A stretch of 64,000 nucleotides of DNA from NCBI RefSeq assembly GCF_022458985.1, contig NC_061783.1, forward strand, positions 10,136,413 to 10,200,412, read 5' to 3'. Below the pieces are notes generated by a model. It did no database searches. It had not been told where the DNA came from and saw nothing but the letters and a program-made list of their open reading frames with translations. Source of the DNA: Mugil cephalus. Its lineage: Eukaryota; Chordata; Actinopteri; Mugiliformes; Mugilidae. The translations under genes were made by a program, and so were the position numbers. Below are positions 50,801 through 59,872 of this stretch, one piece after another; the stretch's first letter is position 1; each line of letters begins with the position of its first letter.

Positions 50801-51959
50801 TTGAGTCCTTTGGGTTGAGGAGGGGGGCAGGCATCCCACAGATACTTGATCAGTTTGGGACCTAGTGAATTTGGAGGTCAGGTCAACACCCTGCGATGAG
50901 TTGTTCCTAAATTGTTTCCGAGCCTGTTCCAGGCTGCATCCTGCTTGTCATTGCTATGAGGTGGTGGTGCCTGGTCTGGTCTAGGTGGGTGGGTACATGT
51001 CTGAGAAACATCCACATGAATGCCAGGTCCAAAAGTTTCCCAGGAGAGCACTTTACTGTCACAAGAGGCTATTCACTTTTCCCGTCAGCGGTCATAATGT
51101 TATGCTTGATTGATGTGACCTGTTACATCATATAGCTATTATACAACATCACGCTTCATTTAAAAATAGCATGCATGTGCCTCTAAAAACCAGATCACAG
51201 TATATAAATATATATTTTTTATGGCAAATACCATATGTTGGAGGCAATGGTTATTTTAACACAACAAAGCATGTTAAAAACCTGATCATACGCTTGGAGC
51301 CGTGTCTTTACACAATCCTTGAAACGGAGCAGAGATACTGTGCAGGTTGGCAGCAGATCAGCTGACATCAATACAGAAGGATGTGGGAGTGAATGGGTCA
51401 TGAAAAGCACCGGCTGTGTTTAGTATTGTAAGCCAGTGTAGCTGGTTCTCAGTCTTATAAGGCAGCTCTAAACACGCAGGCTTTTTTTAATCATTAGGAA
51501 AACACCACTTCCCAGATGTGATGTGGTGCGGTGTAGATAGAGACACACAAACACAGATAGCTGTCGCTGTGACCTCTCACCTACTTTTTTGGTTTTGCTG
51601 ACCCCTCGCTACTACTACTCCTTCTTTTTGACTTCATATTAAGTTGAATTATTTTTGCAGAAACGCGCACTGGTTTAAAATATCCACCTGTCACCGGGGA
51701 ACCAAAGCCGAATCTAGCTTTTCTCGGCTCAATACTTCCAAGTGAACGTTAGCATTACCTTTCTGAGGGACTCCTTTAATGCAAAGTGCTCTTGTGTGTA
51801 GATTATATGGTCGCCCGCGGGGTCTTGGGCACTGGACGTTACTGGTTTAGATGACACGCTTTCAGACAACGGCCGAGCGCTGACAAACGAGGTGAACTTG
51901 GAGAAGCTACATCTCCTGGCTAGCAGTGGGAAGCGCAGAGCTCCTCCGCGCAGCGCCAT
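31356..51959 (-). CDS. Acyl-CoA dehydrogenase, isovaleryl/long-chain-like, mitochondrial
   Basis: Nine coding exons on the minus strand: 51759-51959, 43703-43823, 37061-37190, 35840-35946, 35138-35305, 34783-34956, 34173-34334, 32071-32221, 31356-31446; all GT-AG, all phases agree, 434 aa. The enzyme should use FAD to oxidise an acyl-CoA to the 2-enoyl-CoA and pass electrons to ETF. Residues 1-32 contain several Arg and no acidic residue, as in a mitochondrial presequence. Both family signatures are present: [13 protein letters not shown] (175-187) and [20 protein letters not shown] (387-406). The usual catalytic Glu of the IYEGTSE loop is Ala here (SIGAGADE, 411-418), while a Glu precedes Arg-Leu in QEERL (E293), the position used by isovaleryl-CoA and long-chain acyl-CoA dehydrogenases. 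I recall related fish genes named probable acyl-CoA dehydrogenase 6; substrate is unknown. An in-frame ATG at 52061 was rejected because a promoter site lies between. Confidence 0.93.
32786..32821. repeat. Uninterrupted run of 36 C
   Basis: 36 consecutive C on the plus strand, in intron 7 of the minus-strand dehydrogenase gene, so the pre-mRNA would carry G36. True length is uncertain because such runs are hard to sequence. Confidence 0.85.
33180..33835. repeat. Diverged repeat material in dehydrogenase intron 7
   Basis: The left part begins GGGATGGGTATTG and the right part holds GGTACCAGGCATCGGTAC, words typical of fish terminal-inverted MITEs. Between them lie a short tandem repeat (CAATACCAATAC with CGATTTAAA, about 33350-33382) and unidentified sequence. 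I cannot fix the true ends. Confidence 0.35.
35947..37060. other. Intron 3 of the dehydrogenase gene
   Basis: No other gene or mobile element was recognised in this intron. Confidence 0.6.
37191..43702. other. Intron 2 of the dehydrogenase gene (6.5 kb)
   Basis: No second gene was recognised. GC-richer patches near 40050-40650 and 40800-41250 give overlapping open frames on both strands, but none resembles a known protein or has a consistent exon structure. Confidence 0.55.
43905..44085 (+). repeat. Interspersed repeat family A, copy 2
   Basis: Contains TTAAAATGCCCAACTTTACT and, further on, a TATATAACTGACCAATTCAAA block, in the same order as the copies at 22738 and 62195. It lies about 80 bp upstream of the exon 2 acceptor of the dehydrogenase gene. 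Confidence 0.6.
45291..45325. repeat. 15-bp inverted repeat, one mismatch, 5-nt loop
   Basis: TTGCACGCTGGGCTA (45291-45305) and TAGCCCAACGTGCAA (45311-45325) pair with a single mismatch around AAATA. No function is assigned. Confidence 0.7.
46940..46959. repeat. TA dinucleotide repeat
   Basis: About ten TA units in intron 1 of the dehydrogenase gene. Confidence 0.85.
50663..51117 (-). mobile_element. Tc1-like deletion derivative, both ends present
   Basis: The left end CACACCGATCAGGCATAA and the reversed right end CACATCAATCAAGCATAA agree at 15 of 18 positions. These are the ends of a Tc1-like family common in fish. The 455-bp interior is a shortened and mutated piece of its transposase gene read on the minus strand, including a GGCATTCATGTGGATGTTTC block also seen at 17180-17200. 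No enzyme can be made from it. Confidence 0.78.
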
Positions 51960-51981
51960 GACACAAACAGAGTAGCCGCTG

Positions 51982-51993
51982 TGCGCATGCGCG
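51982..51993. promoter_or_regulatory. NRF-1 binding site in the dehydrogenase promoter
   Basis: TGCGCATGCGCG matches the NRF-1 consensus YGCGCAYGCGCR at every position. It lies 23 bp upstream of the chosen start codon of the minus-strand acyl-CoA dehydrogenase. NRF-1 drives many nuclear genes for mitochondrial proteins, which fits the predicted location of the enzyme. No TATA box was seen, as is usual for such promoters. Confidence 0.7.
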
Positions 51994-52061
51994 TACTGTA
52001 CCTCTTCCTGTAACCCGGCTGGAGGGGGACAGGGCGCCCAAGGGGCTTCTCCACCTATCAA

Positions 52062-53057
52062 ACATTAATCCCACTGGGAAATTTAAATATTAGTAATGTT
52101 TGACTCTCTATTTAAAGCGGCGGTTGTGTCACTAGATAAACACGTTTCAGATTTTTCTATTTTCTTTTGAAACACTGGATTTTTTTAAATTTTTTTTATT
52201 TTAAGTAACCAAAAATACCTTTACAGTACTTTTTTTTTAAACCACTTTCACTTTTGGTTACTTTTGAAACCATTTAAACATTCTTATAAGCAGGTTGAAT
52301 AATACTACAGTAATTAACACACTGTTCTGTCAAAAAAAATGTGTCACAATGTGACACAATTTATCTTACGAAATGTTACTCATCACCTAAAGACTTGCGG
52401 TTTTCACTCAGCCAATCAGAGAAGGATCAAGGAAACATTCACTCAGGTCAAATCACGGTCAAGTGTGGTCTACTAGGTCCACCTCTGCATGAGCACTGAG
52501 TGTAACTCCTTTATTTATACGATGAAGTTGCCTAATGTTGTCTGATGTGCTAATGTGTACATTGACAAGTGCCTGAATCAGCACTTATGTTCTAATGATC
52601 TACATACACGTTTATGGTTTACCACTTAAGGGCAAGGAACCATACATGTCAAATTCATTAATCTTGATTTTCTCCATGAAAATATTTTTTTTTTTAAATT
52701 TTTTCACAAAAGTAAAACAGTTTTCTGACATCCTACAATAACTCTGTAAGGCTGAAAGTTTATGAGGATCTACATGTGTTCGCCACCTCACCTTGAAACC
52801 AGCAGTGAAGCACGGAGACAGGCTGAGTTATAAACATGCACTTTTAATGACAGTTGCTTCCTTGTATGAAACAACAGATGGGCCCATTTGCTCAGACTAT
52901 GTACACCACAGAAGAAGCTTTATATAACCATTGCCAAATACAACTTTTTATTTACTGCATCTTTCCGAAGAATAAAATCGTACGGTAAGGCTACAAATCT
53001 GACCAGAAGATGCTGTATTGTTTACATCGGAGCTTGTGCCGTTTTATAAATTCTTTC
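52062..53057. other. Intergenic DNA between the dehydrogenase promoter and the gngt1 3' end
   Basis: AT-rich sequence with no recognised gene. A minus-strand AATAAA at 52947-52952 is an alternative end for gngt1. A small palindrome, TGTGTCACA with TGTGACACA, lies near 52341-52360. Confidence 0.5.
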
Positions 53058-53063
53058 TTTATT
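53058..53063 (-). terminator. gngt1: Polyadenylation signal, gngt1
   Basis: AATAAA on the minus strand, about 100 bp past the gngt1 stop. A second signal at 52947-52952 could give a longer 3' UTR. Confidence 0.5.
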
Positions 53064-53163
53064 GTCTCCTCCTAGCCTTTTCGATCTGCAAATCCATTTC
53101 ATAAGGGGAGGGAGAATGTCCTTGGGTGCTAATCTGAGATATGAAAAGCTCCTCAGGTCCAGT

Positions 53164-53515
53164 CTAGCAGATGACACAGCCACCTTTCTCCTTGAAGGGG
53201 TTCTTCTCCTCTGCAATGCCTTTGACAAGGATGTCCTCCTCCACTCCGGCTTGAATGTATTCCTTGATTTCCTCGCAGCATTTAGATGTCTGAAACAAAC
53301 AGCCGAAGGTGTCAAAATGTTAATTTCTGTTTTAAATAATGCGGTAAATTATAGTTCATATAATCACGCTTAAACATGATAAGAAGATATTTTTGGTGCT
53401 CTCGTTGCAAAGGACTTACCAACCACCTCTCAAGTTTCACTTCAACTTTAAGCTGATCTACTTCCATTACAGCCTTGTCCTTGTCCGTCAGCTCCTCCAC
53501 ATTTATGACCGGCAT
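53164..53515 (-). CDS. gngt1: Rod transducin gamma subunit (G protein gamma-T1)
   Basis: Coding exons 53420-53515 and 53164-53289 on the minus strand, joined in phase 0, 73 aa (human 74 from memory). It forms the rod transducin beta-gamma dimer that carries the alpha subunit between rhodopsin and the membrane. It begins MPVINVEELTDKDKAVMEVD, closely matching GNGT1 rather than GNG11 or other gamma subunits. It keeps the LERWLTSKCCEE helix region and the NPFKEKGGC block, and ends in a CaaX box CVIC (C70 prenylated). A Cys in the last position fits farnesylation, as in rod gamma, not geranylgeranylation. A 3' splice site three bases before the ATG shows an upstream 5' UTR exon with donor GT at 53641-53642 on the minus strand. 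The gene is divergent from tfpi2. Confidence 0.96.
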
Positions 53516-53642
53516 TCTCTGTTAAAAAGAAGAAGATTCAGCATTTTTTTCCCAAATTCACTGTCACCGAACAGAGACGTTATCTTCAAAGATTTTCATT
53601 TAAACTTGACCAGCCGAGCTGTAAGAATAGAGATGTACTCAC

Positions 53643-53743
53643 GTATGCTTACAGGGAGCAGTCCTTCACCCCCGATATCCCGCTGAAGAATCCCTCTCCT
53701 CTCCCTCAATCTGGGTTATAAAGTAATCTGCTAATCTGATTAA
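53643..53743 (-). promoter_or_regulatory. gngt1: gngt1 promoter and 5' UTR exon with CRX-like sites
   Basis: On the minus strand, a TATAA-type box lies in CTTTATAACC (53715-53724). It would place transcription start near 53690 and a short UTR exon ending at 53643. Just upstream are two TAATCT words (53724-53729, 53732-53737) and GATTAA (53738-53743). CTAATCT fits the photoreceptor factor CRX/OTX consensus YTAATCY. This suits a rod-specific gene, but binding is inferred. Confidence 0.5.
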
Positions 53744-54622
53744 AACAAGGCCCCACTGAAATGGTCACATCGAGTACGCTATCAAAGTGGGGGGTCGGAC
53801 CACATAGGTTTCTGTTTGGGCTCTTTTGATGTTAAAACAAGGAGGTGTATTTACTGTATATTACAGATTACATTTGTTTTTGTCCTTTTTTTTTTCCTCT
53901 ACGTGTTTTCAGAAAGTCAGATGTGGGTTAAGGGGTGGTGCTTCGCTTATCAGGTCATTTTGATGAGACGGCTAATCTGTGTTTAGCCTCCACCTGTCAA
54001 GGTGGAGACCCATCATTGCTTCAAACATGACTGCACGGCACTTTTCCCCAGTGAAACAAACGTCTCATGAGTTTTCAGGCGATGCTGTTTTCAGGCCTAA
54101 TAAAGACCTAGTGGAGCAAGAGATTACTGTTGCCTTGGAAGAGTGTTGGGTAGCTGCTATCATTAACCAAAACAAATGATAAGACACAAGCTGGGAAAAG
54201 CGGGTGACAGTGCTTCGAGTGAAACCATGTCTGAGTGAGTGAGTGTGTGTGAGGACTCAGATCCAGTCAGAATGGTGAGTGGTGGCTCAGGATGTTTCAC
54301 AACAGAATTTCTCCCTTGGAGCACCATACCTTTTCTCTCTTTCCCTTTGGGTGGGAAATTTACTGAGATACTCTGTGATTACTGTAACACCGTCATTACC
54401 TTGTGACAGCATTTCTTTATGTAACCATGCAGAGAGAATTCAACTTGCTACCTCAGATTGGTTAGTCACAATACTAACAATGCTTTACGCAAAATTTTAT
54501 AGTGTAATAAAACATCCTTTGTGATGTCATTAATCAATTCATCACTTACTTTAATCAACACACTGTACGATGGAAATGAGTCATCACATCCCCGCCCCTG
54601 AATTTCCCGAGCCAACTGTTGC
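53744..54622. other. Shared upstream region of gngt1 and tfpi2
   Basis: About 0.9 kb between the divergent promoters of gngt1 (-) and tfpi2 (+). No repeat or further gene was recognised. Confidence 0.6.
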
Positions 54623-54628
54623 TATAAA
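54623..54628 (+). promoter_or_regulatory. tfpi2: TATA box of tfpi2
   Basis: TATAAA 64 bp before the start codon, predicting a transcript start near 54653 and a short 5' UTR. Confidence 0.7.
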
Positions 54629-54691
54629 GCTGGACCTGACTGGGATGGTTTTCAGAGCGGAAAAGACTGGAGTTCGACCAAAACTTACACA

Positions 54692-56323
54692 ATGGAGTTT
54701 TATACCTTCGCGCTATTTGCAATCGCTTTGTCGTTTTACAGCGTGTTGGCGTTGAAACCTAAAGGTAACCTCAGTTTGTCATACTTTCTTTTTTCTTTTT
54801 TCTCCTACTTAATAACTCTCCGAACTATTTAAAACGATGTTTAAACGCCGGCCGTCATGTGACCGCCGTGCGTAAAGGACGCTATAGATGGAGTTTGCAG
54901 CGTGTTAAGCAATGGTTACACCGTGGACTTCTGTGACGATATGACTTCAGTAACAATCTTATTCCTGCTTTCAGACGTGTGCCTCCTTCCAATGGAAGAG
55001 GGACTTTGCAAGGCTGATATCCAGCGCTATTACTACAATACTATCACCCAGAAATGCGAGCTTTTCTCCTATGGGGGCTGCATGGGGAATGCAAATAACT
55101 TCGGGACCTATGAGGAGTGCCACAAGACATGTTTCAGAATCCCAAGTAAGTCTTCAGTTTGATGAGCACACACCTTGGTTGGGGTGCGGTCATTAACCGT
55201 ATTTGATATTTCATGTGAAATTATTGGATATGTATTAGGAGAAGTACTCCTCTTTTTTGTACATAAAAGTGTGGCCTAGAGTAAAAACTGGTAAAAAAAA
55301 AAAAAGAAAGAAAGAAAGTCTGATCTATTTTTTTCATTCCTCTCCACAGAGATCCCCACAATCTGCAGGTTTCCTAAAGAGGAGGGACCCTGCCGTGCCC
55401 TCTTCCCCCGCTATTTCTTCAACATGACTACCATGCAGTGTGAGCCCTTTTACTACGGTGGCTGCCAGGGGAACTCCAACCGCTTCCAAGAACTCACCTC
55501 TTGCATGGACTACTGCAGTCCGCACAAAAGTTAGTAGAAACTTTTTCAAGTCTGAAATAATCCTCAGTGGCATCTGGTCCCAGAGGGAGTGGACATTAAA
55601 GACATTCCAGTTATAAGAAAGCCACTGAAATTAAAAAGAAAAGGTCCTCTCCAAGTATATAATTGGTGGCCTCATTGTCATGTGCTTTACTTCGCAGCTG
55701 TTCCTGTGCTTTGTCTGGACCGTCTAGACAAAGGGAAATGCTCAGCCTCCATAACTCGGTTTTACTACAACACCGCCACCAAGATGTGCGAGGAGTTCGT
55801 GTACTCGGGCTGCGGAGGGAGCAGCAACAACTTTGTGTCGCGGCAGAGCTGCATGGACGTGTGCGTCAAAGGTGTGTGGGCAGTTAGCGGTGAAAGTCTC
55901 ACATCCCGCAGGGAAGCCTTTAACGGAAGACGATAATATGAGTCCCTTTATTCAATAATGACAGTATTTGGATCGCCACTCAGACCCACTTACTGGTTTG
56001 GAGAAGATTGAGAAAGTCTGAGGGGGAATTGGGAGGAGACCAAATTACACTCAGCTGATTTCATTATGGGGCTTCTGGAGTAACCATTAGTCTGAAGTCG
56101 GGTTGAAAGGTTTCCTCTGAACTTTTCATGCACTAAAGCCGGTCATTATGTCATAACTGGGTATTGAAAAGCAATAATCAAGAAAATGAACAGCTACGTG
56201 TTCACTAATTACCCCTTACTCTTCTTTGTTCCAGGAGGAAAGCAGCGCGCAGACCAAGGAAAAGGCCGGCGCATGAGACGGCACAGATATTTTCGCATCG
56301 CTTCCTCTCGCATAGGCGTCTGA
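54692..56323 (+). CDS. tfpi2: Tissue factor pathway inhibitor 2 (three Kunitz domains)
   Basis: Coding exons 54692-54764, 54975-55145, 55350-55529, 55698-55871, 56235-56323; 228 aa (human 235 from memory). It is a secreted, matrix-associated inhibitor of serine proteases such as plasmin and trypsin. A signal peptide covers about residues 1-20. Three Kunitz domains follow at 27-77, 87-137 and 147-197, each with all six Cys and each encoded by one exon. Every intron is phase 1, the classic pattern of shuffled Kunitz exons. The residues in the P1 position are Lys (GLCKA), Arg (GPCRA) and Ser (GKCSA). One N-glycosylation site is visible, NMT in domain 2. The tail (198-228) is strongly basic (GRRMRRHRYF), as expected for heparan sulfate binding. 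The domain architecture and the neighbouring gngt1 both support tfpi2. Confidence 0.96.
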
Positions 56324-56769
56324 CACCTGCTCCCAGGAACTCTCACGGATGAACCCTGAAGTGAAACTAACGTGTATTTGTTTATGCTTAAAAATGATGA
56401 CCGGGCTGATTATGAGGAAAAACACTAAGTGGCACGTATGTGATGCCTTATAAGCATTTTGTGATTTTGATGTGTTCTGTTGACAAAGTTTATCACTTCT
56501 GCACTCATGTTTGTGTATTTTGTATGTAAAGTATGTATTTTTTTTACATTATTATATTTTTTTTTATTAACATCCTTTGATCAAACAGAGAATTTGTTGA
56601 CGAATTCTTCCATTTCCGTACCTTGATGCTGCTGTTTTAAGCAAATGACTGCAATGTGTGATACTTTTGATAATTAACAAACTCCAAAAGTTTGGATTTT
56701 AACTTCTTCAACTACTTGGGTGCCTACAAGTTGGCTTTAAGAGTTGTCCAAGTTGTCCTCGTTTTCCTG

Positions 56770-56775
56770 ATTAAA
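56770..56775 (+). terminator. tfpi2: Probable polyadenylation signal, tfpi2
   Basis: ATTAAA, the commonest variant signal, about 450 bp past the tfpi2 stop. No AATAAA was noticed before it. Confidence 0.4.
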
Positions 56776-56799
56776 ACAACAACAACAACAAAAAAACAG

Positions 56800-59173
56800 G
56801 CTTAGCTTGTTTCTCCACTTTCTCTCAGTCACTTTCACTTTATCTCCGGCCCGCTCTTCCACTCCTCGCTAATGCTCCTGTCCTCTCTCCTTATCTGGTG
56901 CAAGACACTCCAGACCTATCTCCAGCAAAGCCTTGAATCAGGAAGGAAGCAATCGCGGAGCGGCAAACTCTGCAGTGGCAGGTTCATTAGAAGCATGTTT
57001 AGCGGAGGGGGACGCTGCAGGTCCACAGAATGGGAATCATTAGCTTTCAGAAGTATTGTCTGGTAATCTTTCAGCATTTATAATGTAATCGTGGGGAAAT
57101 ATACGCGTGCAACAAGCCCGAAGCAGAGCTCATCCACGCAGCCTCATGCATTCATGCACACACTCTCAAGGGTAATTATAGAAAAAGATTTTTCTTTTCA
57201 GTCAGTACCACCACTCCACAGTGATCTCCTGTAATACGCCCTATGTAGACTACCAGTCAAAAGTTTAGACACACCTTCCCCTTGAATTGAACGAGAAGGT
57301 GTGCCCAGACTTTTGACTCGTAGTGTACCTCAAGAGAAACTTGAATGCTCCGTAACCTCATTAAGGCTCGGGGGTTATTCATTTCAAAGTATTCGGTTTC
57401 TAGCATGGCCCATCTGCCATAAATCTCCACTTCCTTCCATTTCTTATAATAGAATAGCTGAAGTCCTGTGTGATTCCCCGGACAATAAATATTTATGGAA
57501 GATATCAAAGTAAACTATTCACCCATCCGGCTCGGCTATAAATAGCATTTAAAGACAATACGTCTGGCCGGGCCTTTTGCTATTAAGAACTGAAGCTAAA
57601 TCATCTACGGAACAGCAGCATAGGAGCGACTGTCATCTTAACGGTCCGTACGGAGCTTCGCATAAGCCACACAATCTCAAAATCAACGCTGGTGCTTAAA
57701 ACGGAGCAGGTGGAGGGTTTGACACAAAGCTCGTTTCTATTCCTGTCCTTCGAGGTTAGATTTCCTTTGAGCTTTCAGCACTCAAAATGATAGTGGGTTA
57801 AAAATGATCACGAAGCAAGGCATATTTTATGACGTATAAGGTCATTTTCTATTAACACTGCTCAATATTTCACATAAATGTGGGGATGAATGTTTTCTTC
57901 ACCTTATTGTTATTCCCACTTTAAATCCCCCCCAACAGACATGACAAATGTTCGACCAGTGCATCAAAAGACTCGGCGGTTAACTTTTAATTATAAGAGA
58001 GCTCTGTTTTGGACCATTAATAGGTACCATTTTGACACTGATTGCAAAAGATCTGGTGTAGTTCAGGGAGGATGAGATTAATTGATCGTTCTCTGGTTGT
58101 TTCATTAGCTGCAGTACATTAGACACAGTAATTCTGCCCCCAACATTCTCGACAGTGATTAATGGATATTTACAGTGAAACATGGTCCTCACTTAAATCG
58201 GGATTTATTCCATTCAGGAAGCACACGTTCACCACCTTGTCTTAGAGCAATATTGTTTTGTGTTATCGTTTGTTTTAATGTGACACACAATGACGGTAGG
58301 TGCGTGTGAGAGGGGGTGAGTGTCTAAGACGCCCCCTCGTGGCAGATTCACAAATCTAACAAAAAGTAAAATGAACCAAAGAAATTAACTATGACACTCT
58401 TGTTTTGACGTGAAAATGAGGATAATCGCGATGTAATGTTTACATTTTAAAGGGAATTGTTTAATGAAAAGGAAGTCAGTGACAGTGGATTGCTTTGAAC
58501 TTAGAAACTGTAGATACAAGAGATTTTGCAGGAGGGAATGCGAACGGAATATTAGAGCGACACTGTTTCTGCATGTGCTGCTTGATTGCTAAAATAAACA
58601 GGCCAACTATTGCTTTGAGTACAAACAAACAAACAAAAAAAGAAAAAGAAACAACAACAAACAAAAAAAACATCAGATGGAGAATGTTCTTCTCTCTTTT
58701 CGTGGCATCTAACAAAATCATATTGTGTTTTTCATCTTTTGGCACCAGCAGCGGAGGATGCTGCCCTAAGCCGACGGTATAGTAGTATAGCTTTAGATGT
58801 ATCAATCTTGCCCACTGTGCAAGTGTCCCTAAAGCCACAAACAGGAAATCCATTACAGCTGTTTGCGATATTATCAGCAAACAAAACAGCCTTCTCTATA
58901 GACTGATGGATAACTTTGTTATTGCTCATGAAAACTTCCTATAACAGGATGTGAGGGCACATGTTGTCGCTGAATGGGAACGAGCCTCAGTGGGTTAAGA
59001 CTCCTCTCTGTGTCCAACGACTTTGGTTTCCAACGGCTTTGATGTGACCCCTGAAAAAGAAGCAACATCTACCTCCTCCAGAGTGTCACATCACCCGTTG
59101 TAGTCACCCAAGTAGTGTTTAATTAAGAAGAAGACATTAAAATTATTTCATGAGAAAGGTGAAAGTACTAGAG
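56800..59173. other. Intergenic DNA downstream of tfpi2, no gene recognised
   Basis: No exon was recognised. A 78-bp MITE lies at 57248-57325. The stretch near 57500-57700 is less repeat-like and could be conserved non-coding sequence, which only alignment can show. From memory CALCR follows TFPI2 in mammals, but no calcr exon was seen. Confidence 0.45.
57248..57325. mobile_element. 78-bp Tc1-type MITE
   Basis: An almost complete inverted repeat: the left half holds ACCAGTCAAAAGTTTAGACA and the right half its imperfect reverse complement. TA dinucleotides flank it (57246-57247 and 57326-57327), the Tc1/mariner target duplication. The ends match a Tc1-like family common in fish. Confidence 0.75.
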
Positions 59174-59872
59174 CACAGGTCTTCAACAATGGGGTCCGCG
59201 ACACCTACGGGGTGCGCGGAGGTACTGCAAGGAGGGTTGCAAAATCTTTGTTTGATGAGACATTTTTCATATATTTTTTACCCACAAATTTAAATTTGTG
59301 AACATGAATCCAACATAATTTAGTAAAAGGATAAATGGAGGCAGAAGACAGCATGTTTAAAGTTGATACTTATCTGTCAATTCTCCAAAAAAGCGTTGAA
59401 TAAGGTCAGCTGGACTTGTAGAATTTCTTGAAAACGTTTTGCCACTCATCCGAGTTTTTTTTTTTTTTTTTTTTCGGATTAATGGCGAAACGTCTTCAAG
59501 AAATTCTACAAGTCCAGCTGACCTTATTCAACTCTTTTTTGGATTACCGTGACCTGGATGACTGAGAACCTTCACAGACTTATCTGTCAGTTATTTTCTT
59601 TATCCGTCAATTATATATATATATATACACCAATTAATTATGTTTATGTCAGGTATGTCATGTTAATGGCAATTGCACAACCACCCTACTTTTGTACATG
59701 TTGTCCATGAAATAAAGAAAATAATATTTGAACTTGTATTATTTCAATAGCTTAATATTGATTGCAAAATTATCATAATAATGTATATGTATAAATAGCA
59801 CAAGGCCAAGTTTAATATAGAACACATACAGTATAGTAGGTAGGGGGTCCTTAGCCTGAAAAAAGACCCCTG
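59174..59872. mobile_element. Second copy of the hAT-like MITE, split by a nested insertion
   Basis: It shares ends and internal blocks with 1748-2083: CACAGGTCTTCAAC at the left, GTAGGTAGGGGGTCCTTA and GACCCCTG at the right. Flanks TACTAGAG (59166-59173) and AACTAGAG (59873-59880) agree at 7 of 8 bases. It is about twice as long as the first copy, largely because a 195-bp foldback element sits inside. Confidence 0.72.
59383..59577. mobile_element. 195-bp foldback insertion with 15-bp target duplication
   Basis: Two arms (about 59384-59454 and 59475-59542) are near-exact reverse complements separated by a run of 20 T (59455-59474). A further 35 bases (59543-59577) occur only on the right. 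ACTTATCTGTCAATT (59368-59382) and ACTTATCTGTCAGTT (59578-59592) flank it with one mismatch. The long duplication and the arrangement of an inverted copy plus unique end suggest a retroelement end inserted with its 5' part inverted, possibly a Penelope-like element; that family call is tentative. Confidence 0.6.

Larger units (their letters stand above)
43824..51758. other. Intron 1 of the dehydrogenase gene (7.9 kb)
   Basis: The largest intron. It contains a family A repeat (43905-44085), a hairpin (45291-45325), a TA repeat (46940-46959) and a Tc1 deletion derivative (50663-51117). Open frames near 45714-46300 have no recognised homologue. A short stretch at about 46360-46402 resembles the tail of a fish LINE but is too short to name. 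Confidence 0.55.

Noticed and set aside
51960..52061. Upstream in-frame ATG of the acyl-CoA dehydrogenase
   Set aside because: The extension crosses a perfect NRF-1 site and would put a Pro-rich, acidic-containing stretch before an otherwise normal mitochondrial presequence.
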